Positions 7,322-15,603 of a stretch of DNA of 38,647 nt are shown piece after piece. The notes below the pieces were generated by a model. The model had not been told where the DNA came from, searched no databases, and saw only the letters and a list, made by a program, of their open reading frames with translations. The position numbers and the translations under genes were made by a program. The stretch is from contig JALENH010000140.1 of assembly GCA_022767895.1 (NCBI GenBank), positions 1 to 38,647 of the forward strand. Direction: 5' to 3'. The stretch is from Eubacterium sp. Its GTDB lineage: Bacteria > Bacillota > Clostridia > Lachnospirales > Lachnospiraceae. The stretch's first letter is position 1. Each line of letters starts with the position of its first letter.

Positions 7322-9913
7322 ATGAAAAAGAAATTGTATTTGCTCCTGATTGCAGTACTTTCGTGTTTTTTGTTTGTTGCCTGTGGTGAAAGTGATGAAG
7401 GCGGCAAGGAAATGGAGACATATGAGTATGACAATAGCGGAGATGTTACAATTGAGAATGATTCATTGAAACTTACTGTTAGTGGTTCCTCCACTCAGAT
7501 TGAGATTACAGATAAGGCAACCGGCAAGACATATAGTTCTAATCCATCATCGGAAGATGTGGAGAAGTATGCTGCCGCTGAGGGACACTACAAAGATGTA
7601 TTGAGTTCAACTTTGAATCTTACATACTCAAATAGCACGGATACCAAGAAAGAGATTGATAATTATTCGCAGTGTATTCGGGACAATCAGTTTTATAAGA
7701 TTGAGAAAGTAAGTGACAATGAAATTAAAGTAAGTTATTCGGTAGGTGATTTCGAGAAAACCTATACTTGCCCGGTGGCAATCAAAGAATCTCGGATGAA
7801 ACAGTATTTGGATAAAATGTCTTCATCAGAACAAAAGTCGGCGCTTCGTAGTTATATTTATTACAATTATGAAGAACTGAATTCCTCTGATGAGGCTTCC
7901 GACAAAGAGCTGTTGACGAAGGGGGAGAAGTTGTTCCCGGATTTGAAAGATGAGCCAATTTACTATTTGGATGAAGAAGTCACAGATTCTCGTCTTCAGC
8001 AGTTGGAGACAAAATTTGAAAAGGCTGGTTATACGTTAGATGATCGTGCGAAAGATATGGGAGATTACAAAGTATCCCGTAACGAAGGAAAGCCGATTTT
8101 CGATATTTCCGTACATTATGTACTTGAGGACAATCATCTGCTTGTAAAGGTTCCGATGAAGGAGATCTCTTACAATGAAGATTATCCGATTGTTAAGTTG
8201 CAGCTTCTTCCTTATATGGGAGCATCTAATAAGGACGAGAACGGTTATATGCTCGTTCCGGAAGGAAGCGGTGGAAAGATCAACTTCAATAACGGCAAGA
8301 CCGGTCAGCAGAGATATCAGAGTGATATTTATGGATGGGATTACGGACAGGCTCGTACAACAATTGTAGATGAGACAAAATCCAATTTTCCATTGTTTGC
8401 GATTGCCAATGAGACAAGTAAAAGTTCCTTCCTGTGTGTTGCAGAAGAGGGAAGCTCCTATGCTACCGTGCAGGCTGATATATCAGGAAAGAATAATGGA
8501 TACAATTACAGCACGTTCATTTATAGCATGATTCATGGTGAGAATATGGATGTGTCGACCAAATCGGATACGACGGTTCGTGTTTATGAAGACGGTCTTC
8601 CGGATGAGACAATTTCCCAGAGATACATCTTCACAGATTCAACTGATTATTCAGAATTGGCGAAGGAATATCGCGGCTATCTTCAGAAGAAGTATCCAAA
8701 TCTTGGAAAAGTAGATGGCAATAGTCAGGCACTGGCTGTAGAGATGATTGGTGCTGTGGACGATACGGAACATATTCTGGGGTATCCTGTTGTTCGTTCC
8801 CAGTCGTTGACTTCCTATACACAGGCAAAAACGATTCTAGAGGACTTGAAAAAAGCCGGGATTGGAAATGTTAATGCTAAGTATACTGGTTGGTTTAACA
8901 CCGGTGTAAAACAGACATCGGCACAGAAAGTAAGTACTGTTGGTCGTCTTGGAAGTTCTTCTGATTTGGAAGATTTGACAGCATATGCAGACAAGACAGA
9001 TGGTATGGATCTTTATCTGAATGGTACATTCAACTATGTATACAAAGATAAATGGTTTGATGGATTCAGCTCAACAAGAAATGCGGCCAAGTTTGTCAGC
9101 AGAGAAGAGTGTGAATTGTATAACTGGGATCCAATTACTTATCAGGCAAATGATGATTATACAGAATATCATAATTATGATAGTTATTACCTTGTGAAAC
9201 CAGCCTATGCGATGGAATCCGTTGACAATTATGTAGAAGAAGTCAATGATTACGGAAGTAAAAACATAGGTATGGAAGATATCGGTAATACACTTGCCGG
9301 TGATTACAATCCGAAAGATCGCGTATCCCGTGAGGCCGCGTTAAATCTCCAGGTGAAGAAAATGCAGTCCCTGAAACAGGGTGGCAATAAGGTAATGATC
9401 ACCGGAGGTAACCAGTATGCTGTACCATATGCAGATTTTGTGACGGATATGAATCTGGATGCCCGCGCTGTCAATATCATTGACGAGCAGGTTCCGTTCT
9501 ATCAGATGGCGTTACATGGCCTGGTAAATTATTCCGGAACAGCTATTAATCTGGCAGAGAATCAGGAAGAAAATATTCTGAAATCTGCAGAAACAGGTGC
9601 TGGTTTATACTTCACCTACATCGCAGAAAAGACAAGTGTTTTACAGGATGGTAAATATACCAGATATTATGCTTGTAATTATGATGATTGGAAAGATGAT
9701 ACTTTGAACTTGTATAACAAGTTCAGCGAGACATTCGAGGGTACTTACGATAAAGGAATTGACAAGCATGAGAGACTTGCTGATGGCGTATATAAGACGA
9801 CCTTCGAAGGCGGAAAAGCAGTAGTTGTAAACTACAACTATAGCAACTATCAATACAATGGCCAGGAGATTCCGGCCAGAGATTTCGCAGCAGTGAAGGG
9901 AGGTGAAGAATAA
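7322..9913 (+). CDS. DUF5696-type surface lipoprotein, possible glycoside-hydrolase-like fold
   Basis: An 863-residue lipoprotein. The signal sequence MKKKLYLLLIAVLSCFLFVA ends in a lipobox cysteine (VAC-GES). After a short linker, residues about 35-330 start with ENDSLKLTVSGSSTQIEITD and DKATGKTYSSNP, which resemble the super-sandwich domains that precede (beta/alpha)8 barrels. Residues about 470-810 contain barrel-like pieces: ILEDLKKAGIGNVNAKYTGW, DLYLNGTFNY, and NIGMEDIGN with E652/D653. I recognise the overall protein as the DUF5696 family found beside CUT1 transporters; no activity is established to my knowledge. The ATG at 7322 is preferred because AAGGAGG at 7305-7311 is well placed. 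The TAA directly abuts the next permease ATG. Confidence 0.72.
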   Translation: MKKKLYLLLIAVLSCFLFVACGESDEGGKEMETYEYDNSGDVTIENDSLKLTVSGSSTQIEITDKATGKTYSSNPSSEDVEKYAAAEGHYKDVLSSTLNLTYSNSTDTKKEIDNYSQCIRDNQFYKIEKVSDNEIKVSYSVGDFEKTYTCPVAIKESRMKQYLDKMSSSEQKSALRSYIYYNYEELNSSDEASDKELLTKGEKLFPDLKDEPIYYLDEEVTDSRLQQLETKFEKAGYTLDDRAKDMGDYKVSRNEGKPIFDISVHYVLEDNHLLVKVPMKEISYNEDYPIVKLQLLPYMGASNKDENGYMLVPEGSGGKINFNNGKTGQQRYQSDIYGWDYGQARTTIVDETKSNFPLFAIANETSKSSFLCVAEEGSSYATVQADISGKNNGYNYSTFIYSMIHGENMDVSTKSDTTVRVYEDGLPDETISQRYIFTDSTDYSELAKEYRGYLQKKYPNLGKVDGNSQALAVEMIGAVDDTEHILGYPVVRSQSLTSYTQAKTILEDLKKAGIGNVNAKYTGWFNTGVKQTSAQKVSTVGRLGSSSDLEDLTAYADKTDGMDLYLNGTFNYVYKDKWFDGFSSTRNAAKFVSREECELYNWDPITYQANDDYTEYHNYDSYYLVKPAYAMESVDNYVEEVNDYGSKNIGMEDIGNTLAGDYNPKDRVSREAALNLQVKKMQSLKQGGNKVMITGGNQYAVPYADFVTDMNLDARAVNIIDEQVPFYQMALHGLVNYSGTAINLAENQEENILKSAETGAGLYFTYIAEKTSVLQDGKYTRYYACNYDDWKDDTLNLYNKFSETFEGTYDKGIDKHERLADGVYKTTFEGGKAVVVNYNYSNYQYNGQEIPARDFAAVKGGEE

Positions 9914-10828
9914 ATGGCTCGCAAAAACAAAAAGAAAAAGACCCTGGCATTTAAAAATGCAGTTGCAGGCTATTTATTTATTGCACCATTTATCATCGGG
10001 TTTATCTTGTTCCTTGTTGTTCCGCTGATACAGTCATTGCGAATGAGTTTTAGTACGGTAGAACTTGAGGGCGGATTGTCTATGACTTGGGCAGGACTTG
10101 AAAACTACCGCCAGGCGTTCTTAGTGGATGAGCAGTTTGTTCCGAACCTGATTTCAGAGCTTGTAAAGATGCTGACTAATGTTCCGGCGACATTGATTTT
10201 CAGTTTCTTTATAGCATTACTGTTAAATCAGTCCTTTAAGGGAAGAGGTGTCGTGCGTGCTATCTTCTTCCTGCCGGTAATTCTTTCATCCGGCGTTATT
10301 GTTGGTCTGGAGAGTGGAAACACACTTCTGGCTGACATGAAGGATGCCATTGAGGCTTCCTCAAACGATACGAGTATTACAGGAGTACTGGAAAGTATTT
10401 TGATTACTTCAGATTCCAGTCCGATGTCACAAATGTTTGGATATGTATTTGATATCATCAACAGTGTATATGACATTGCGATTGCGTCCGGTATCCAGAT
10501 TATTATTTTCCTTTCTGCTTTGCAGACAATTTCGCCAAGTATGTTTGAGGCGGCTAAAATTGAGGGATGTACCGCATGGGAGAGTTTCTGGAAGATTACA
10601 CTTCCAATGGTTAGTTCCATGATTCTGGTAAATATCGTGTATACCGTTATTGACTTCTTCTTAAAGACAGATAATACGGTTATGGAAAGAATTGATGCGA
10701 TAGGTATCGGAGGCCGAATGGATTATGGTCAGGCGTCAGCTATGGCGTGGGTATATTTTCTATGTGTAATTGTAGCGTTGGGTATTGTTTCGTTGATTAT
10801 TTCTAGGAGGGTATATTATTATGAGTAA
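9914..10828 (+). CDS. CUT1 sugar ABC transporter permease (LplB/UgpA type), second pair
   Basis: A 304-residue permease with an N-terminal KKKKTLAFKNAVAGYLFIAP followed by the first helix, typical of the MalF-like half. The EAA loop is FEAAKIEGCTAWESFWKI, then LPMVSSMI. Between helices 3 and 4 there is an extracytoplasmic insert (residues about 120-180, polar, rich in S, D and T) that the first-pair permease lacks. It starts immediately after the DUF5696 stop, using SD GGGAGGTGA inside the end of that gene. It overlaps the next permease by 8 bases. It belongs to a second, separate permease pair, so the operon encodes two import channels. Confidence 0.9.
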   Translation: MARKNKKKKTLAFKNAVAGYLFIAPFIIGFILFLVVPLIQSLRMSFSTVELEGGLSMTWAGLENYRQAFLVDEQFVPNLISELVKMLTNVPATLIFSFFIALLLNQSFKGRGVVRAIFFLPVILSSGVIVGLESGNTLLADMKDAIEASSNDTSITGVLESILITSDSSPMSQMFGYVFDIINSVYDIAIASGIQIIIFLSALQTISPSMFEAAKIEGCTAWESFWKITLPMVSSMILVNIVYTVIDFFLKTDNTVMERIDAIGIGGRMDYGQASAMAWVYFLCVIVALGIVSLIISRRVYYYE

Positions 10829-11816
10829 GATAGGTAGTAAGTTTAAGACCTTCAGGGAACGTAATAAAAAATCCAACGGCTATTTGTTACGAAAAGTGTC
10901 CTTCAATGTGGCATATAAAATTATTCGTTTTGTATTGTTGTTTGGATTATGTTTCCTGATTTTGCAGCCATTGCTGAATAAGATTTCCATTAGTTTTATG
11001 GAAGAACGGGATTTGTATGACTCTACAATAAATGTTATTCCTCGCCATTTTACGCTGGACAATTTTAAGATAGCCAGTGACCTGATGGATTATTGGGCGG
11101 CTCTTGGAAATACTTTGTGGATTTCCCTGTTAGTAAGTCTTCTTCAGATCGTTTCCTGTACTTTGGTAGGATATGGTTTTGCAAGATACAAGTTCCCGTT
11201 GAAGGGCCTCTGGTTTGCTATGGTGGTGCTGGTGATTGTCATTCCACCATCTACAATCCAGTCTTCCCTGTATTTGAATTTCCGTTACTTTGATATTTTC
11301 GGAATATTTACGTTGATTACGGGACAACCGTTAAACCTCTTGGATTCCTTTGCTCCATATGCGTTTATGTGTTTGGGCTGTATGGGATTGAAAAATGGAC
11401 TTTATATCTACATGCTTCGTCAGTTCTTCCGTGGAATACCAAAAGAGCTGGAAGAGGCCGCTTATGTAGATGGATGTGGCAAAGTAAAGACTTTTATTCG
11501 GATTATGTTGCCGGATGCAAAACCAATGATTACATCCTGTTTTCTGTTCTCCTTCGTATGGCAGTGGACGGATAGTTTTTATTCGGGAATGTTCCTTCCA
11601 AACTATTCGATTCTGGCCAATAAGGTAGCACGTCTGTCTGAAGTGCTTAACTCTTATGTGAAGGCAACAACAGGTCTGGACAAAGCTTCGACAGCATATG
11701 CTTCGGCAATGATTGGTACAGGTACTTTGCTGGTAATCATTCCATTGATTGTTGTTTACCTGTTTGCTCAGAAAGGCTTTGTAGAAAGCTTGAGCCAGTC
11801 AGGTATTAAGATGTAA
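10821..11816 (+). CDS. Carbohydrate ABC transporter permease (LplC/MalG type), second pair
   Basis: A 331-residue permease with a longer cytoplasmic N-terminus than its first-pair counterpart. The coupling loop reads LEEAAYVDGCGKVKTFIRIM, then LPDAKPMI, an intact EAA motif. The C-terminus is FVESLSQSGIKM, the usual end for this half. SD TAGGAGGGT lies inside the preceding gene, and the coding regions overlap by 8 bases. It forms the second channel with the gene at 9914. A stable UUCG hairpin follows within a dozen bases of the stop, before the binding-protein gene. Confidence 0.92.
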   Translation: MSKIGSKFKTFRERNKKSNGYLLRKVSFNVAYKIIRFVLLFGLCFLILQPLLNKISISFMEERDLYDSTINVIPRHFTLDNFKIASDLMDYWAALGNTLWISLLVSLLQIVSCTLVGYGFARYKFPLKGLWFAMVVLVIVIPPSTIQSSLYLNFRYFDIFGIFTLITGQPLNLLDSFAPYAFMCLGCMGLKNGLYIYMLRQFFRGIPKELEEAAYVDGCGKVKTFIRIMLPDAKPMITSCFLFSFVWQWTDSFYSGMFLPNYSILANKVARLSEVLNSYVKATTGLDKASTAYASAMIGTGTLLVIIPLIVVYLFAQKGFVESLSQSGIKM

Positions 11817-11823
11817 TATATTT

Positions 11824-11839
11824 CGCCGCTTCGGCGGCG
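11824..11839 (+). promoter_or_regulatory. UUCG tetraloop hairpin between permease and binding-protein genes
   Basis: CGCCGC at 11824-11829, TTCG loop, GCGGCG at 11834-11839: a perfect 6-bp all-GC stem closed by a UUCG tetraloop. No U-run follows (GGAGATGCAAAAC), so it is unlikely to terminate transcription. The position, just after the last permease and upstream of the solute-binding protein, is that of mRNA-stabilising or decay-blocking elements which let a binding protein exceed its permeases. That role is inference. Confidence 0.6.
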
Positions 11840-11922
11840 GGAGATGCAAAACAGCAAAATTTGGTTATAACCGGCTGGTGTGCAACCGGTATAGCAATAT
11901 AAAAAATAAGGAGGCAAAAAAA

Positions 11923-13359
11923 ATGAAAGCAAGCATGCAAAAACTGATTGCAATGGGTCTTTGTGTCGTTCTTGCAGTAGGAACACTTACTGGATGTAAT
12001 GGCAGCGATTCCGCAAAGGATGGCAAAACAGCATCCGGTTCCAGTGCGAATGGCAAATCTGCAGATAAGAAGACATTTGATGACCTGGGTGGCATGGAGA
12101 TTACAGTTGGTGACTGGTTTACATCAAAGGATACCCTTGCTGACCGAACAGACGAATTTGGTAAAAAGCAGAACGAATACTGGAAGAGTATTCAGGATCA
12201 GTATAATTTCAAAATTACTCGTGATTCTGTATACTCCTATACAGATGCTAAGTCAGATTATGTAAATGATGTTATGGCGAGCAGCCCGAAATATGAGTTG
12301 TACTATCTGTATCAGGAATTCGTATCAGAGCCATTGATGAAGGGTCTGATGTATAACTTGTCAACACTTCCTGAGTTTGATTTCTCTGAGGAGAAGTGGA
12401 ATCCTACGGTAAAAGAGTTGATGAGCATTGGTGATGGAATCTGGGGTATGAGTCCTGACAACGAGCCACGTGGAGGTATCTTCTACAACAAACGTCTCTT
12501 CAAGGAAGCAGGTATTCCAGAGGATGAGCCATATGAACTGCAGAGAAAGAACAAGTGGACATGGGATAAATTTGAAGAGTATTGCAAGAAGCTGACCAAA
12601 GATACCGATGGTGATGGTAAGACAGACCAGTATGCAATGGCAAGTTTCTCCAAATATTATTTGCCTATGTGTGCAGCTAATAATAATGCTACATTCGTAA
12701 GCCGTGGAGAAGATGGCAAGTACCAGAATGCAATCACGAGCAAAGAGTTCAAAGATGCTATGAACTGGGGTGTTGACTTGATTAAGAAAGGTTACATTAA
12801 GCCAAAACCATCAGAGAATGTAGCATGGGATTGGTACAAAGCAGCATTCCGTGATGGTGAAGCAGCAATGCAGACCGCTGAGGTTTATGAGATTAGTGCT
12901 TTCGCTGATATGGAAGATGACTGGGGCTTCGTAATGTTCCCATACAATCAGGATCAGGAAGGTGCAACCAACAAGCAGACACCAAACGACAATATTGTAG
13001 TTATGCCAGCCTGCTTTGATGCTGAAAAAGCTGAGAAGATTGCTTTTGCTTATGACTTGTATACAGAGCCAATCGATGGTTACACACCTGAGCAGCAGAT
13101 TCTTGAGCAGTATTATCCAAAGTTCAGAGATGATTATGCTGTCGATGAGACCATTTCTATGATGCTTGAAGAAGAGCACAAATCAACCTCCTATCTGCCA
13201 ATGATCAGTGAGATTGATTATGGTGATTTCTGTTATCCGGTATATGCAATGGCAACAACGCCAGCAAAGAAGATCGAAGAGCTTTCGACCAAATGGGATG
13301 CTAAGATCAGTAAAGTAAATGCAGAATATGAGAAGTTTGCAAAAGCGCACACAAAATAA
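11923..13359 (+). CDS. Sugar ABC transporter solute-binding lipoprotein
   Basis: A 478-residue lipoprotein of the family-1 extracellular solute-binding group. The signal peptide MKASMQKLIAMGLCVVLAVG ends at the lipobox LTGC-NG, followed by a Ser/Gly/Lys-rich linker. The mature domain begins near GGMEITVGDWF. Typical features are GIFYNKRLFKEAGIPEDEP, a tryptophan-rich segment WTWDKFEEYCKKLTKD, and DTDGDGKTDQYA, which looks like a calcium-binding DxDGDGxxD loop. The ATG at 11923 is chosen over an upstream frame opening because AAGGAGG at 11908-11914 precedes it at correct spacing and the lipoprotein signal starts there. It probably serves the second permease pair. Ligand unknown; aldouronates are plausible from the downstream enzymes. 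Confidence 0.9.
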   Translation: MKASMQKLIAMGLCVVLAVGTLTGCNGSDSAKDGKTASGSSANGKSADKKTFDDLGGMEITVGDWFTSKDTLADRTDEFGKKQNEYWKSIQDQYNFKITRDSVYSYTDAKSDYVNDVMASSPKYELYYLYQEFVSEPLMKGLMYNLSTLPEFDFSEEKWNPTVKELMSIGDGIWGMSPDNEPRGGIFYNKRLFKEAGIPEDEPYELQRKNKWTWDKFEEYCKKLTKDTDGDGKTDQYAMASFSKYYLPMCAANNNATFVSRGEDGKYQNAITSKEFKDAMNWGVDLIKKGYIKPKPSENVAWDWYKAAFRDGEAAMQTAEVYEISAFADMEDDWGFVMFPYNQDQEGATNKQTPNDNIVVMPACFDAEKAEKIAFAYDLYTEPIDGYTPEQQILEQYYPKFRDDYAVDETISMMLEEEHKSTSYLPMISEIDYGDFCYPVYAMATTPAKKIEELSTKWDAKISKVNAEYEKFAKAHTK

Positions 13360-13394
13360 TTTGATTTAATCGAATTAAAGAAAGTTAGTTTCAT

Positions 13395-13440
13395 AAGGGC
13401 TGTTCAGAATAAGCGGAAGGTTTGTTTTGCACAGCCCTTT
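13395..13440 (+). terminator. Hairpin terminator after the binding-protein gene
   Basis: AAGGGCTGT at 13395-13403 pairs perfectly with ACAGCCCTT at 13431-13439 (9 bp, 27-base loop). Downstream sequence is TCTTAAAATAATTTTT, only moderately U-rich, so termination may be partial. It separates the nine-gene transport module from the enzyme genes. Confidence 0.6.
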
Positions 13441-13447
13441 CTTAAAA

Positions 13448-13462
13448 TAATTTTTGAAAATT
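13448..13462 (+). promoter_or_regulatory. Possible CodY box upstream of aguA
   Basis: TAATTTTTGAAAATT matches the CodY consensus AATTTTCWGAAAATT at 12 of 15 positions, with the right half perfect. It lies between the terminator and the aguA start, 61 bases before the ATG. CodY is encoded in this window and has a strongly conserved recognition helix. AT-rich DNA gives such matches by chance about once per window of this size, so this is suggestive only. Confidence 0.3.
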
Positions 13463-13522
13463 AGGGATTATTTAATCTTTTAAAATACATAGTACATCAT
13501 TGAAGAATAAGAGGAGATTGCG

Positions 13523-15493
13523 ATGAATTTTAGCAAATGTTGGCTGGATTATAAACCCTTGGCAGAATATGAACAGGAGTGGCTGACTTTGGCTGTGCAA
13601 TGTGAGGGTAAAATTGTCAGCAGTGCTGTACGGGAATATAAGCTTGCCATGAAGGAAATGACTGGGAAGGGACTTGATGTTATCAATACCCCGGCAGAGC
13701 AAGGAGTTAATTTGAAACTGGATGCCGAATTGGTATCCGGCCAGGATGGTTATACCATCTCTGTCAGTGGAGAAAAATATGAAATTACCGGGCAGTCAGA
13801 AAGTGGTATACTATATGGTGTATTTCATTTTCTGCGGCTGATTCGCACTGGGCATCTGGAAGAACTTCCCGTGGCAAATACACCGGAGATGCCTTTGCGC
13901 ATCATGAACCACTGGGACAATATGGATGGCAGTATTGAGAGAGGGTATTCCGGGGAATCCTTTTTTTACAAGGACTACGAGATTCTCTGGGATGAGCGCA
14001 TTGAGCAGTATACCCGTATGATGGCCTCCATCGGTATCAATGCCATTGTCATTAATAATGTCAATGTGCATGAGAAGGAGACGTATCTTATCACGGACCG
14101 TTATCTGCAGCAGGTAAAGCAGTATTCAGATTTGTTCAATCAGTATGGAATTTCCTTGTATACCAGTGTCAATTTTGCTGCGCCGATGGAACTGGGGGAT
14201 TTTGATAATTGTGACCCCCTGAATCCGGATGTGGCAGCGTGGTGGAAAAAAACAGTTGCCCATGTTTATGAAGTAATACCGAATTTTGGAGGCTTTTTGG
14301 TAAAGGCAGACTCCGAGGGAAGACCGGGGCCTTTTACCTATGACCGCACCCATGCAGACGGTGCCAACATGTTGGCAAGGGCGCTGGCTCCGTTTGGTGG
14401 TACCTTGATTTGGCGTTGTTTTGTTTATAATTGTGGACAGGACTGGCGGGATAAAAAGACAGACCGTGCCAGAGCCGCTTACGATAACTTTATTGGTCTG
14501 GACGGACAGTTTGATGACAATGTGATTCTGCAGATTAAAAACGGACCGATGGATTTCCAAGTGAGAGAACCGGTATCGCCTCTGTTTGGTGGGTTGAAAA
14601 AGACCAATATGATACTGGAAGTGGAGATTGCCCAAGAGTATACCGGTCAGCAGATTGATCTCTGTTATCTTCTGCCGATGTGGCGGGAAATCCTTGATTT
14701 TGATACGTATGCTGAAGGAGAAGGCTCTACGGTACAGAAGATTGTCAATGGCTCTGTCTATGGGCAAACGCTCTGTGGTATGGCAGCGGTGATTAATACG
14801 GGTAATGATTTCAACTGGACCGGCAGTGATCTGGCGGCGGCGAATACTTATGGTTATGGCAGAATGACCATGAATCCGTCTCTGTCATCGGATGTGATTG
14901 CCAGAGAATGGACCGAACTGACACTTGGCTCAGAAGTAGAGCAGGAAATCGTGCCGATGCTTATGAAGTCCTGGTCCACTTATGAAAAATATACGTCGCC
15001 CCTTGGCATTGGCTGGATGGTGACACCTCATTATCACTACGGGCCGGATATTGACGGCTACGAATATGACCGATGGGGAACCTATCACCGGGCAGACCGG
15101 GATGGTCTGGGTGTGGACCGTACACCGGCTGGGACAGGCTACACGGATCAATACAATGAACCTTGGCGGACTGTGTATGCGGATCCGGAAACGTGTCCGG
15201 AGGAATTGCTGTTATTCTTCCATTATGTGCGGTATGATGCTGTACTCAAAAGCGGAAAAACCCTGATTCAGCATATCTATGACACCCATTTTGAAGGAGT
15301 GGAAGAGGTTGAGGAGATGATTGCCCGTTGGGAGTCGTTGCAGGACAAACTGGCAGAGGATGTTTATGAACGCGTGCATGAGCGTATGGAGAGACAGCTT
15401 GCCAACGCCAGAGAGTGGCGAGACCGTGTGAATACCTATTTTTACCGCAAGAGTGGTGCAGAGGATGCACAGGGACGTAAAATTTATGAATAA
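13523..15493 (+). CDS. aguA: GH67 alpha-glucuronidase
   Basis: A 656-residue enzyme, close to the usual GH67 length. It removes (4-O-methyl)-alpha-D-glucuronic acid from the non-reducing-end xylose of short xylo-oligosaccharides. It starts with an N-terminal beta domain, then the family sequence LRIMNHWDNMDGSIERGYSG opening the TIM barrel. The expected catalytic residues are all present: E265 as acid (VKADSEGRPGP), and D344 (NGPMDFQVREP) with E372 (EVEIAQEYTGQ) as base, with the same spacing as the Geobacillus enzyme. There is no signal peptide, so it acts in the cytoplasm on imported oligosaccharides, which fits the upstream transporters. SD AGAGGAGA precedes the ATG. A possible CodY box lies upstream. 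Confidence 0.95.
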   Translation: MNFSKCWLDYKPLAEYEQEWLTLAVQCEGKIVSSAVREYKLAMKEMTGKGLDVINTPAEQGVNLKLDAELVSGQDGYTISVSGEKYEITGQSESGILYGVFHFLRLIRTGHLEELPVANTPEMPLRIMNHWDNMDGSIERGYSGESFFYKDYEILWDERIEQYTRMMASIGINAIVINNVNVHEKETYLITDRYLQQVKQYSDLFNQYGISLYTSVNFAAPMELGDFDNCDPLNPDVAAWWKKTVAHVYEVIPNFGGFLVKADSEGRPGPFTYDRTHADGANMLARALAPFGGTLIWRCFVYNCGQDWRDKKTDRARAAYDNFIGLDGQFDDNVILQIKNGPMDFQVREPVSPLFGGLKKTNMILEVEIAQEYTGQQIDLCYLLPMWREILDFDTYAEGEGSTVQKIVNGSVYGQTLCGMAAVINTGNDFNWTGSDLAAANTYGYGRMTMNPSLSSDVIAREWTELTLGSEVEQEIVPMLMKSWSTYEKYTSPLGIGWMVTPHYHYGPDIDGYEYDRWGTYHRADRDGLGVDRTPAGTGYTDQYNEPWRTVYADPETCPEELLLFFHYVRYDAVLKSGKTLIQHIYDTHFEGVEEVEEMIARWESLQDKLAEDVYERVHERMERQLANAREWRDRVNTYFYRKSGAEDAQGRKIYE

Positions 15494-15603
15494 TTGCGAT
15501 TTACGTTTGTAAATTGTAATAGAATAATAATAAGGCGTGTTTCGCCGCATACTAATTTCGTGGTAGACACGACAGAATATCCAGAGAAAAGAGGTAAAAA
15601 ATT

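Noticed and set aside
11861-11896. TTGGTT and TATAGC as a promoter for the second SBP, and the GGTTATAACC palindrome beside it
   Set aside because: The spacing of 23 bases is too long for a promoter, and the palindrome alone has no supporting partner site.
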